This document shows, piece after piece, positions 45,638-54,301 of a stretch of 60,074 nt of DNA (positions are counted from its first letter, which is position 1; each line of letters opens with the position of its first letter). The stretch comes from Chitinophagaceae bacterium. Lineage in GTDB: Bacteria; Bacteroidota; Bacteroidia; Chitinophagales; Chitinophagaceae. The notes under the pieces are model-generated. The model ran no database searches, was not told the origin of the DNA, and was given only the letters and a program-made list of their open reading frames with translations. The stretch is from positions 1-60,074 of the forward strand of contig SCVK01000133.1 in assembly GCA_004297075.1 (NCBI GenBank), in the 5' to 3' direction. The position numbers were made by a program, and so were the translations under genes.

Positions 45638-46198
45638 ATGAAGCTTTATATCAAAAACATGGTTTGCGACAGGTGTGTGATGGCGGTTCGCAGGCAGCTG
45701 GAAGATCTTCATATCGGTTATAACCAGATCCAGTTGGGCGAGGTTGAGATAAGCGAAGAGATTACTGATGATCTTTTGCCGGTTTTAGGTTCCGCCCTGG
45801 AAAAGATGGGTTTTGAGCTGCTTGATGACCGGAAAGCAAAAATTGTTGACAAGATCAAAAATACCATCATTCACCTGGTTCATTATGAAGCCGAAGAATT
45901 GAACTTGAAATTTTCAGCATTTCTCGCTGATAAACTCAACCTGGAATATCACTATTTATCTTCTTTGTTTTCTTCCATTGAAGGTATTACCATTGAGAAA
46001 TATATCATTCTGCAACGGATCGAGAAAGCAAAAGAGCTGCTGATGTATGATGAGCTTACTTTAAGTGAAATTGCCGATCGCCTGGGATATAGCAGTGTGC
46101 AACATCTTTCACAGCAGTTTAAAAAAACAACCGGCTTGACTCCTTCACATTTCAAACAGCTACGCGAGAATAAAAGAAAACCCATCGACAAGGTCTAG
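45638..46198 (+). CDS. AraC-type regulator with an N-terminal HMA-like metal domain
   Basis: 186 residues. The first 70 residues form an HMA-like domain with KNMVCDRCVMAVRRQL (CxxC). The C-terminal 100 residues are an AraC-type double HTH (LSSLFSSIEGITIEKYI, then LTLSEIADRLGYSSVQHLSQ and TPSHFKQLRE). Binding of Cu(I) to the CxxC would change DNA binding. It lies between the two copper runs, divergent from one and cotranscribed or adjacent to the CopA gene. This is probably the copper switch of the island. Confidence 0.92.
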   Translation: MKLYIKNMVCDRCVMAVRRQLEDLHIGYNQIQLGEVEISEEITDDLLPVLGSALEKMGFELLDDRKAKIVDKIKNTIIHLVHYEAEELNLKFSAFLADKLNLEYHYLSSLFSSIEGITIEKYIILQRIEKAKELLMYDELTLSEIADRLGYSSVQHLSQQFKKTTGLTPSHFKQLRENKRKPIDKV

Positions 46199-46286
46199 CT
46201 ACTATCATACAATCCTATACATCTTTGTGATAATTCTGTAACAATGCGATTACCTGCCTGCATGAGCTTTGCACAAAACAAAGATT

Positions 46287-48512
46287 ATGTCAGAGAATTA
46301 CATAAAAGAAACCTTCCCTGTTCTTGAAATGACCTGTGCAGCCTGTGCGATCAGTGTTGAATCCATGTTGAAGTCTGTTACAGGGGTAAAAGATGCAGGC
46401 GTCAATTTCGCCAATCAATCCGCATGGGTTAATTATGACCCTTCCATCCAATCCCCTGAAACCTTACAGAAAACCGTTCAGTCCATCGGGTATGATTTAG
46501 TGATTGATAAAGAGAACGGTGATGAAATAAAAGAAAAAGCGCAACAATCCCACCTTCGAGAGGTTAAACACAGAACGATCTGGTCATCGTTACTTTCCCT
46601 ACCGATTGTAGTAATCGGCATGTTCTTTATGGACCTGCCTTACGGCAACTGGATCATGATGGCGCTGGCTACCCCAGTGGTTTTTTATTTTGGCAAAACA
46701 TTTTTTATCAATGCATGGAAGCAGGCAAGGCATAAGAAAGCTAATATGGATACGCTTGTTGCATTAAGCACCGGTATTGCCTATTTGTTTAGTGCCTTCA
46801 CTACCCTTTATCCGGATTTTTGGCATAACAGGGGATTACATGCGCATGTATATTTTGAAGCGGCGGCTGTTGTAATCGCTTTTATTTCTCTTGGAAAATT
46901 GCTTGAAGAAAAAGCAAAATCTAATACATTTTCTTCTATAAAGAAATTGATGGGTTTGCAGCCTAAGACAGTTACGATTGTTATCGGGAATGATCAATTC
47001 AAAGAAATTCCTATCAGTGAAGTTTCTGTAGGTGACATCCTGCTGGTTAAACCGGGGGAAAAAATACCGGTTGACGGGATAGTTGTCAGTGGATTTTCAT
47101 TTATTGATGAAAGCATGATCAGTGGGGAACCCATCCCGGTTGAAAAGAAAAAAGGCGGGCCGCTTTTCACCGGTACGATCAATCAGAAAGGTAGCCTCCA
47201 ATTCAAGGCAGAAAAAGTTGGGGGAGATACCGTTTTAGCACAGATCATTAAAATGGTACAGGAGGCGCAAGGCAGTAAAGCGCCGGTTCAAAAACTGGTT
47301 GACAAAATCGCCGGCATTTTTGTCCCGGTAGTGATCGGTATTTCCATGCTGACCTTTATTGTATGGATGCTATTAGGTGGTGACAATGCGTTTACCCATG
47401 CACTACTCTCAGCGGTAACTGTTTTGGTTATCGCATGTCCTTGTGCTTTGGGGCTGGCAACACCCACGGCTATTATGGTGGGCGTTGGTAAAGGAGCAGA
47501 AAACCAGATACTGATCAAAGATGCAGAAAGCCTTGAACTGGCGCACAAGGTTACAGATATCATACTTGACAAAACCGGAACGATCACTGAAGGCAAACCT
47601 AAGGTGACTGATGTTTATTGGGATGCAGCAGAAAACGAAACCGAATTGAAGGCCCTATTACTCGGAGCCGAAGTATTATCAGAACATCCGTTGGCAGAAG
47701 CTGTCACCACTTACCTGGCTGCAGAGAATGTTAAATCGCTTCCTATCAGTGCTTTTGAAAGTATCACGGGCAAAGGTGTTGAGTTTATGCATGACAGTAT
47801 ACGATTCTTAGTAGGTAATCACAAATTACTTGCAGAAAACAATGTGCAGATCACAGGTCCATTGTCTGTTCATATGAATCGGTTACAGCAGGAAGCAAAG
47901 ACAGTTATCTTTTTTGCAAAGAATCAAAAACTGGTCGGTGTAATAGCCATCGGCGATAAAATAAAAAGCACTTCTGCTGAAGCGATCAGGACCTTAAAAG
48001 GCATCGGAATCAATGTTTATATGTTAACAGGTGACAATAAACAAACAGCTCAGGCGATCGCTGATCAAGTTGGGATCGACCATTTTAAAGCGGAGGTGAT
48101 GCCGTCTGAAAAAGCTGAATTTATTAAACTGTTACAAAGCCAGGGAAAGATTGTTGCGATGGTAGGCGACGGAATAAATGACAGCCAGGCGCTCGCGCAG
48201 GCCAATGTAAGTATTGCCATGGGAAAAGGCTCAGACATTGCAATGGATGTGGCAAAAATGACTTTAATTACCTCTGATCTCAATGTTATTCCAAAAGCAA
48301 TTACGCTATCGCGTAAAACGGTTGCAACTATCAAACAAAACCTGTTCTGGGCCTTTATTTACAATCTCATCGGCATACCGATTGCTGCCGGAGTGCTGTA
48401 TCCTGTCAATGGCTTTTTACTCGACCCCATGATCGCAGGTGCTGCAATGGCATTAAGTTCAGTAAGTGTGGTAAGCAATAGTTTACGGTTAAAGTTTTCT
48501 TCGCTCAAATAA
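46287..48512 (+). CDS. copA: Copper-exporting P-type ATPase, CPC type (CopA-like, P1B-1)
   Basis: 741 residues from the ATG at 46287; a TTG at 46269 in frame is less likely. One HMA domain with LEMTCAACAISVESM at the N-terminus, then TM helices from about 85. The TM6 motif is CPC (VIACPCALGLATPTA, near 381). DKTGTITEG is near 427 and GDGINDSQALAQANVSIA near 627, where most copper ATPases have DAPAL. It exports Cu(I) from the cytoplasm. It lies 88 bases after the HMA-AraC gene. Confidence 0.95.
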   Translation: MSENYIKETFPVLEMTCAACAISVESMLKSVTGVKDAGVNFANQSAWVNYDPSIQSPETLQKTVQSIGYDLVIDKENGDEIKEKAQQSHLREVKHRTIWSSLLSLPIVVIGMFFMDLPYGNWIMMALATPVVFYFGKTFFINAWKQARHKKANMDTLVALSTGIAYLFSAFTTLYPDFWHNRGLHAHVYFEAAAVVIAFISLGKLLEEKAKSNTFSSIKKLMGLQPKTVTIVIGNDQFKEIPISEVSVGDILLVKPGEKIPVDGIVVSGFSFIDESMISGEPIPVEKKKGGPLFTGTINQKGSLQFKAEKVGGDTVLAQIIKMVQEAQGSKAPVQKLVDKIAGIFVPVVIGISMLTFIVWMLLGGDNAFTHALLSAVTVLVIACPCALGLATPTAIMVGVGKGAENQILIKDAESLELAHKVTDIILDKTGTITEGKPKVTDVYWDAAENETELKALLLGAEVLSEHPLAEAVTTYLAAENVKSLPISAFESITGKGVEFMHDSIRFLVGNHKLLAENNVQITGPLSVHMNRLQQEAKTVIFFAKNQKLVGVIAIGDKIKSTSAEAIRTLKGIGINVYMLTGDNKQTAQAIADQVGIDHFKAEVMPSEKAEFIKLLQSQGKIVAMVGDGINDSQALAQANVSIAMGKGSDIAMDVAKMTLITSDLNVIPKAITLSRKTVATIKQNLFWAFIYNLIGIPIAAGVLYPVNGFLLDPMIAGAAMALSSVSVVSNSLRLKFSSLK

Positions 48513-48529
48513 AAAATGAAGCTGGTTTT

Positions 48530-49570
48530 ATGATTCAAATTTGGAAAACAGAAAAGGTGATACAGGAAACTTCTGATACGAAAACAATTGTTTTCAATCC
48601 GGGCAGTGAATCATTCACTTATAAGGCTGGGCAATTTATTAATCTAAGTGCGAAGATTAACGGGCTTACGCAAAGTCGTTCGTATTCACTTTCTTCCAGT
48701 CCCGGTGAAACTTTTCCTGCTGTTACAGTAAAAAGGATCGAGGGTGGATTGGTGAGCAACTATATTCATGAATATGCAGATACGATCACAGAATGGACTA
48801 TAGAAGGTCCGCAAGGCTTGTTTCATATTGACGCTGAATCTTCAGCCCAATATGTATTTATTGCGGGTGGTAGTGGAATTACCCCTATTTATTCAATGGT
48901 TAATGATGTTTTACAAAATAGCGCAGCTGAAATATTTTTGATATACACGAGTAAAAATATAGAAAGTAAAATCTTTCTTTCAAATCTGCAACAACTGGAG
49001 CACCAATACAAGGAACGATTGCGGATACAGTATGTACTCACATCCGGGCAGGCCCAAAATACACTTGGGACGTCATACTTACCGGAAAGATTAAACCGTC
49101 TTATGCTAAAGAAGCTATTAAAAACTCATCTTGGGGAAAAGATCAATGAAAGTCAATTTTTTGTTTGTGGCCCCCCTGGATTAATCTCCCTTTCAGAAGA
49201 AGTGTTTTCCACTTTACAGATAGATCCAATAAAAATACACAAAGAATATTTTCAACCACCTGTTGTTGAAGCGCCAACTATTAAGATACCGGAATCAATT
49301 TTGGAAGTTTTATTACATGTCAGGGAGCAAACTACTTTATTAAGTATTCGGCCGGGCACATCTATTCTTGATTCGGCACTTGAAGATAAGATTGAAATGT
49401 CCTATTCCTGCAAATCAGGGACATGCGGCAAATGCGTAGGCAAACTGCTGGCAGGAAAGGTTCACATGCATCATAATTATGCGTTGAACGAAGATCAGTT
49501 AAATCAAGGGTACATTCTTCTCTGCCAAAGTATTCCCTTAAATGAGTCGGTTGAGATCGAAGTTGGATGA
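48530..49570 (+). CDS. Ferredoxin reductase-like protein with C-terminal [2Fe-2S] domain
   Basis: 346 residues, PaaE/Hmp-reductase type. FAD-binding SRSYSLSSS near residue 50, NAD(P)-binding FIAGGSGITPIYSM near residue 108, and a plant-type [2Fe-2S] cluster at the C-terminus (YSCKSGTCGKCVGKL and LLCQS, Cys-x4-Cys-x2-Cys...Cys). It begins 17 bases after CopA. A redox enzyme in a copper operon may keep copper as Cu(I) for the ATPase or serve another reductive purpose; the partner is not known. Confidence 0.92.
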   Translation: MIQIWKTEKVIQETSDTKTIVFNPGSESFTYKAGQFINLSAKINGLTQSRSYSLSSSPGETFPAVTVKRIEGGLVSNYIHEYADTITEWTIEGPQGLFHIDAESSAQYVFIAGGSGITPIYSMVNDVLQNSAAEIFLIYTSKNIESKIFLSNLQQLEHQYKERLRIQYVLTSGQAQNTLGTSYLPERLNRLMLKKLLKTHLGEKINESQFFVCGPPGLISLSEEVFSTLQIDPIKIHKEYFQPPVVEAPTIKIPESILEVLLHVREQTTLLSIRPGTSILDSALEDKIEMSYSCKSGTCGKCVGKLLAGKVHMHHNYALNEDQLNQGYILLCQSIPLNESVEIEVG

Positions 49571-49630
49571 AACATATAATTATATAACAAACACGCTCCA
49601 TTCTATAACAAAATATATTATGCCTGCTGG

Positions 49631-49638
49631 TAGCTTTG
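49631..49638 (+). promoter_or_regulatory. TAnnTTTG -7 box before the small HMA gene
   Basis: TAGCTTTG matches the consensus exactly, 29 bases before the ATG at 49668. It suggests that the small HMA protein has its own promoter, although it follows the reductase gene on the same strand. Confidence 0.5.
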
Positions 49639-49667
49639 TATAAATAAATAATTAAAATAAAATTTAC

Positions 49668-49883
49668 ATGGAAACGATCAAATTTAAAACAAACATTAAA
49701 TGTGCGGGTTGTATTGCCAAAAACACTCCATTTTTGAATGAGGCCGTGGGTGAAGACAATTGGGAAGTCGATGTGCAATCGCCTGATAAAATCTTAACCG
49801 TGGTGACTGAAGAGAAAATTTCTTCGGAAACCGTGATCAAAGCGGTAAAAGATGCCGGTTATACTGCGGCACTTGCAGATTAA
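49668..49883 (+). CDS. Small HMA-domain metallochaperone
   Basis: 71 residues, a single HMA domain with NIKCAGCIAKNTPFL (CxxC) and IKAVKDAGYTA at the end. No signal peptide, so cytoplasmic. It would carry Cu(I) to CopA. A small gene follows 3 bases after it. Confidence 0.92.
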   Translation: METIKFKTNIKCAGCIAKNTPFLNEAVGEDNWEVDVQSPDKILTVVTEEKISSETVIKAVKDAGYTAALAD

Positions 49884-49886
49884 TGA

Positions 49887-50081
49887 ATGAATTATAAGGA
49901 GCAGGAACTTTATTCTCGAAGGATATCAGGCATTCCCCGAAATAGAAGAACACATCAAGCCCGGATAGAATTGTCACCTGAACAGAAAACCCGCCTTGAG
50001 AAGATTATACACCAGACCATTATTCATGCAGGCGACAATAACACTATGAGTATGGGCAATGACAATAGCTTTAGTTCCTAA
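49887..50081 (+). CDS. Small polar protein of unknown function
   Basis: 64 residues, rich in Arg, Asn and Gln, with no Cys and no TM helix. It starts 3 bases after the HMA gene, so it may be cotranscribed. No family recognised; could be noise. Confidence 0.4.
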   Translation: MNYKEQELYSRRISGIPRNRRTHQARIELSPEQKTRLEKIIHQTIIHAGDNNTMSMGNDNSFSS

Positions 50082-50121
50082 AGATCATTGATTGACGTTG
50101 TTCCGGAAATTTTCTATCGCA

Positions 50122-50544
50122 TCAAAGGGACTGGTAATCTTTAATAGCTGCCTCAAGTTCAGGGGTAAAAGTGGAGTTAGTATCTTTTACAGTGAATTCG
50201 CCAGTTGCTGACAACCGCCTCTTTAGACTCAAAACATCGGGGAAATTTTTCCCCGTAATAAATTTGGTTTTAGTTAGCTTAATAGTATCCCAGTTACCTT
50301 TTTTTGCTATAGCAACGTATTCCCCGAGCGCATGTTTCAGTCCATGATAAAGTGGATTTAATTTCGCATACTTCTCGTTATCCTTATTTTTATTGGATAA
50401 GATCGAATCAGCCAGTTTGAGCATTGGCTGCTTCTTTATTGGTATAAAAGTTTCCAGATCCTGGACATTTATATTTTCATCTTTATACGCATCAAGGATA
50501 AACTGAACGAAGTTATATCGTTCAATTCCAAAAAATATTTCGAA
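50122..50544 (-). pseudogene. Relic of an L,D-transpeptidase (YcbB-like scaffold region)
   Basis: An open frame from 50544 to a stop at 50122, without a good start, in the minus strand. It has YNFVQFILDAYKDENINVQ, then YHGLKHALGEYVAIAKKG and VLSLKRRLSATGEF followed by a peptidoglycan-binding-like ALEAAIKDYQ-type end (FTPELEAAIKDYQSL). This is the scaffold and PG-binding part of a murein L,D-transpeptidase. The catalytic YkuD domain and the N-terminus are missing. A chromosome-like gene piece within the element, left by recombination. Confidence 0.65.
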
Positions 50545-50628
50545 TCAGACTAGGCAGGTGAAACAGGCAATTACAGGCAAATAAGCTATATTTAAGTTGG
50601 GCAAATAACCAGCGCCCATCCACTGCTT

Positions 50629-51399
50629 ATGTTGTATCAGATAAGAACCATTCTTGGGGGCGTTATGATCCTTTTAGGAGTGATCCATATTGGATTTGCC
50701 TTTCCGATCACAACCTTTGACGAAGGCGTTTTATGGTTCATCGGATCAGGTTTGGCGGTTGTGTTTAGCGGTGCTTTCAACATAGCGGCTGTCGTTAACT
50801 GCAGGCAGCGTTGGTTTGCATATGTAACTCTGGCTGTTAATCTGGTTATGCTCGGCCTCATTATTTCGGCATTGAGTCCTATCAGAGAGCCGCAGGTGTA
50901 TGCAGGGATATTTCTATACCTGACCGCGACTATTATCCTTGCCATTCAAACTTTTCACAGGGAAAATAAAAAGGAAAAGTACATAAATCATACAAAAACA
51001 GGTGATGATCACTTGAAAGAAGTTCTCAGCGAAACCGAGGCTATTCCCATGCTTCGCATTTTCGACAAAAAGAAAGCAGAAGAATTTTATATTGACTGGC
51101 TTGGATTTAACCTGGAATGGGAGCACAGGTTTGAAGAAAAGCTGCCGGTGTACATGGAAATTACTAAAGCTTGCATCAAGCTTCATTTAACAGAACATCA
51201 CGGCGATTGCAGCCCAGGTGGAAAGGTGTACATCGTTTGCGCCGGACTTGCAGATTATCACGAACAACTGCTAAGTAAAAACTATTCTTGCAACAGACCC
51301 GGACTTGGGAAAGCGTCATGGGGATCGCTTGAAATGACCGTCATTGATCCATTCGGTAATCAACTACTCTTTACCGAAAGAAAGGAAGAAGAAGATTAA
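50629..51399 (+). CDS. Membrane protein fused to a glyoxalase/VOC domain
   Basis: 256 residues. The first 115 residues have four TM helices (GGVMILLGVIHIGFAF and others). The C-terminal 120 residues are a VOC/glyoxalase-like domain of the bleomycin-resistance type: IPMLRIFDKKKAEEFYIDWL, ITKACIKLHLTEHHGDCSPGG and MTVIDPFGNQLLFTE. The C-terminal domain is of the soluble type, so the fusion would place it on the cytoplasmic side of the membrane. Both parts have relatives, but the fusion is uncommon. Confidence 0.82.
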   Translation: MLYQIRTILGGVMILLGVIHIGFAFPITTFDEGVLWFIGSGLAVVFSGAFNIAAVVNCRQRWFAYVTLAVNLVMLGLIISALSPIREPQVYAGIFLYLTATIILAIQTFHRENKKEKYINHTKTGDDHLKEVLSETEAIPMLRIFDKKKAEEFYIDWLGFNLEWEHRFEEKLPVYMEITKACIKLHLTEHHGDCSPGGKVYIVCAGLADYHEQLLSKNYSCNRPGLGKASWGSLEMTVIDPFGNQLLFTERKEEED

Positions 51400-51411
51400 A
51401 TATTTTTGTAC

Positions 51412-51633
51412 TCAATTTTTAGAGCAACATGATGCGCCAGCCTGAATCGGTGGGCATTTAACTGTACCATAGCTGCAAAATACGCAGCAATCACCCTGTT
51501 TTGGTTTTAAAATCGTTTCGCAATTAGTGCACTTGTAAAAATACATGCAAGCATCTGTTGGCATTGTTTCAGCCTTTGCAAAATTGCATTCTGGACAAGT
51601 AATGGTCGAGGTAAGTATGACTGTATTTTCCAT
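51412..51633 (-). CDS. GDCCVFCSYG family protein
   Basis: 73 residues with CPECNFAK, CTNC, GDCCVFCSYGTVKCPP and a final CC. No signal or TM helix. The family is found in mercury-type operons of Bacteroidota. It is homologous to the C-terminal part of the protein at 33584-34171. It is the last gene of the ArsR/MerTP operon. Confidence 0.88.
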   Translation of the reverse strand: MENTVILTSTITCPECNFAKAETMPTDACMYFYKCTNCETILKPKQGDCCVFCSYGTVKCPPIQAGASCCSKN

Positions 51634-51648
51634 GAATTAGTTGATCAT

Positions 51649-52281
51649 TTATTTTTTAGGTTCTTGCGTTACTGCAACGGAGCCGGTAACCACGTAGCCT
51701 GTTTTATTGATTGCACTGATAATGGTTTTGTCGCTCACTTTTGAAGGATCATAAGTCACTACACTCGTGCCTTTCCCGTAAGAAGTGCTATAAGCAACAA
51801 CCCCTTGTAATTTGGATAGCTCGTTATTGATCTCTCCTTCACAACTCTGGCATGACATGCCCCTTATCGAAAAGGTTGTTTGCTTTTTATCTGGTGTTGC
51901 AATTCCCGTGGCAATTTTCGCATCAGGATTAGAATAAAAAATTCGTGCATAAAGTGGAAAGGTCATCATCAAAATTGAGAAGACAGTAACAATGAACAAT
52001 AACAGCCTAGACTGAAAGAATGATTTTTTTCCGGTATCGCAGTGACAATCATCGGGATTATTTTTTACCGGTTTTAATTGCTGATACCACGCAAAGCCAA
52101 GAACAGCAATAGATAAACCGATCAGGTAAGGACGCGCTGGTTCGATCCAAGAAAAATTAGCTGCGATGCTGCTGCTACCTGCAAGCAATGCGATAACCGG
52201 TGTAATGCAGCAGATGGAAGCGGCCAATGCTGAGAGCACACCTGTGCCGATTACAGTTGCCGACGATTTAGGATTGGTCAT
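51649..52281 (-). CDS. merTP: MerT-MerP fusion mercuric transport protein
   Basis: 210 residues. Part 1 (1 to about 120) has three TM helices with a Cys pair in the first (SICCITPVIALLAG) and a second pair in CHCDTG. Part 2 (about 140-200) is an HMA-like MerP domain with IRGMSCQSCEGEINNEL. It would take Hg(II) or another soft metal into the cytoplasm. No mercuric reductase (MerA) is seen in this window. Its start overlaps the end of the ArsR gene by 4 bases. Confidence 0.92.
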   Translation of the reverse strand: MTNPKSSATVIGTGVLSALAASICCITPVIALLAGSSSIAANFSWIEPARPYLIGLSIAVLGFAWYQQLKPVKNNPDDCHCDTGKKSFFQSRLLLFIVTVFSILMMTFPLYARIFYSNPDAKIATGIATPDKKQTTFSIRGMSCQSCEGEINNELSKLQGVVAYSTSYGKGTSVVTYDPSKVSDKTIISAINKTGYVVTGSVAVTQEPKK

Positions 52282-52655
52282 GCTGTTTGCAATTTTTCTG
52301 TGTGCAGGTTAAGATGCTTGAAAAAAGGTTTCAGGATCTTTATATTCTGTTGCGCCAGTGAATAATAAATTGTCTGACCTTCCTTCCTTGATACAATCAA
52401 ATTTCCGTCTCTCAACTTACGCAGATGCTGAGATATGGCAGGAACACTCATGAAAAGGATATCGGCAAGATCACATGGACATAATTCCCGTTCTTCCGAG
52501 AGTAGGTAAATGATTTTAAGGCGGGCTTCGTTACCTGCTAATGCAAGTATGGAAGACAGTTGCCCAAATGAATTTTTCGCCACAGCAAGTTTTATCCGGC
52601 AATCTTTGATTTGTTCCTGGTCAGCGAACAACCGAATGCATGTATCGTTATCCAT
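52278..52655 (-). CDS. ArsR-family metalloregulator
   Basis: 125 residues with a winged HTH (LADILFMSVPAISQHLRKLR) and Cys residues in CPCDLAD in the region used by ArsR proteins to sense arsenic, mercury or cadmium; another Cys pair is in the N-terminus (CIRLFADQEQIKDC). It represses its own operon. A palindrome upstream at 52680-52701 is the likely operator. Confidence 0.93.
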   Translation of the reverse strand: MDNDTCIRLFADQEQIKDCRIKLAVAKNSFGQLSSILALAGNEARLKIIYLLSEERELCPCDLADILFMSVPAISQHLRKLRDGNLIVSRKEGQTIYYSLAQQNIKILKPFFKHLNLHTEKLQTA

Positions 52656-52679
52656 AAGGCGAAGATAAGGCTCACTTCG

Positions 52680-52701
52680 TATTTAAGCAAATACTTAAAT
52701 A
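52680..52701. promoter_or_regulatory. ArsR operator candidate
   Basis: Perfect arms TATTTAAG / CTTAAATA around CAAATA, 25 bases before the ArsR start. This is the usual kind of A+T-rich palindrome bound by ArsR/SmtB dimers. Confidence 0.7.
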
Positions 52702-52779
52702 AGCCGAAAATTGAACCGGACGTTGAACTGACTGCGACGCAACGATGATCAACACAAGCACAACCGCTGGAGCCACCAC

Positions 52780-53367
52780 TCAGGTTTCCTGTATTTTTTT
52801 GTGCTTCTTCGCGTGGCGCTTTGAGATTGGCGAACCATTCAACCCGGCATTATTGTAGCGCTCCAGTTTTATTACCTGTTCCTTTTTTTGGGTTTTACGT
52901 TTTTCTTTTTGTTCGTCTTTCTTTGTTTTTGCATTGGAAACATTTTGTTCATCGACAATCGTTGAAAAACCTTGTTTGTTTTTGAGCACACCAAATATTA
53001 CCCGGAGCAACTTGTGCATTACCACGCCCATTGAACTAAAATGGTTCTTTCCTTTTGCACGCGCATTGCTGTATATATTTCTAAACAATTCGCTGTACCG
53101 GATTGCAGTTAATCCGCTCATGTAAAGAACCGCCCTGATTTCAGACCGTCCTTTCTTACTCATGTGGTTGCCCCATTTTCCATCACCACTTTGTTTGAAC
53201 ACCGGATGCAGACCAAAGTAAGCACTTAGTTTTTTCGCGTTTTCAAAACGATGAATGTTTTCTATTTCAATCAGGATCTCGACTGCACTTTGATTTCCAA
53301 GAACAGAGATAGATGTCAGGAGTTTTACTTCTGCGGTGTCAATGCACAAACCGATTTCGTTGACCAC
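52780..53367 (-). pseudogene. IS110-family transposase, C-terminal half
   Basis: 195 codons with the Transposase_20 domain of IS110: LLTSISVLGNQSAVEILIEI, then RFENAKKLSAYFGLHPVF, HMSKKGRSEIRAVLYMSG and a long Lys-rich tail. The N-terminal DEDD domain is missing and the frame continues upstream into an IS4-like relic. It is therefore an inactive piece. Confidence 0.8.
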
Positions 53368-53884
53368 TTCAGTCCGATTTTGACAAAATCCCCAAAACGA
53401 TTGAACTTTTAAGTTTTGTTTGATGCATTAAAAAAACAATTCTATGCCCCATCGTTGCTTATAAAGTTGTGTGACTGTTTCGGCATTTACTTTAAAGTTA
53501 TTCGTTAATAAAACAAAAGTCCTGTCATACTCTGAATCATAAAATTTTATACGGCGTAATCGTTCGGGATATCGGTGGCTACTATTAATTCCGGTTAGTA
53601 AAATATCCTGATCACAGAGTATTCCAAATTTTCTGTTTTTGGGTCTTGATTCGATTCGTTTAAATTGAAGATTTTCTTTGGCGCGGACAACAAAATAAGC
53701 TTTGTCTTGCTTTAAGTTTTACAGTCTGGCAAAATCGACGTAAGCCTTATCCATTACATCAATTCCGGTACGAGGGGGTCAACGCGATTGGATTTTGCAC
53801 ATTATATCTTTTAACACAAACTTTAAAAATATCCTGAGAAGCAAAATCCATAATTTGAGTAAATACCATTCGTCCTTGGTTCAT
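53368..53884 (-). pseudogene. IS4-family transposase relic (DUF4372/DDE type)
   Basis: Reading the minus strand: N-terminus MNQGRMVFTQIMDFASQDIF (from 53884), a break with a frame shift and internal deletion, then VMDKAYVDFARL-stop, AYFVVRAKENLQFKR, TFVLLTNNFKVNAETVTQ, LYKQRWGIELFF-stop and CIKQNLKVQSFWGF. The LYKQRWGIELFF box is the C-terminal YREK-type signature of the DDE family. Two nonsense codons and a deletion make it inactive. It runs into the IS110 relic in the same frame. Confidence 0.75.
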
Positions 53885-54301
53885 TATCAATCGTTTACGC
53901 AAAGGACGATAAAGAACTAAATTCAAATCAACGCCGACCTAAATTCGGCTCAAACAATGACCCATCAAGTGTTTCAAAGAACTTTTATAATAAACAACGC
54001 AACGCTAGTGGAATCTTATCATTAATTATTACTGGTATTGGATATTGAATGATAAAACCGATCAGAAAATTGCCGATCAGTTTCCAGGTAAGACAGTTGA
54101 AAAATCATGTTAATAGGCACTTCAATTATTTAAAATTAAGCAAGCTGTTAGGCTCATCTTCTATGTTATCCGAATACATGGCATTTTTTACTCTATGTAT
54201 ATGGATAAAAAACAAATTCTTATCTCCACCAGTTGATTCCTAACCGGTTACTGACATAAAACTTTATTCAATGACATCAAATTTGGATAAAATTTAATCC
54301 C
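53885..54301. other. Noncoding region between the IS relic and the mobilization module
   Basis: 417 bases, A+T rich. The first part is probably the end of the IS4-like element. It contains a short direct repeat CCGATCAG at about 54059 and 54072. A 64-codon plus-strand frame at 54049-54243 has no recognisable features and was not called. No tRNA or terminator seen. The end should hold the promoter of the HTH gene. Confidence 0.4.

Noticed and set aside
54049-54243. 64-codon plus-strand frame before the HTH gene
   Set aside because: No recognised features, no good start context, and it lies in a region disturbed by IS relics.
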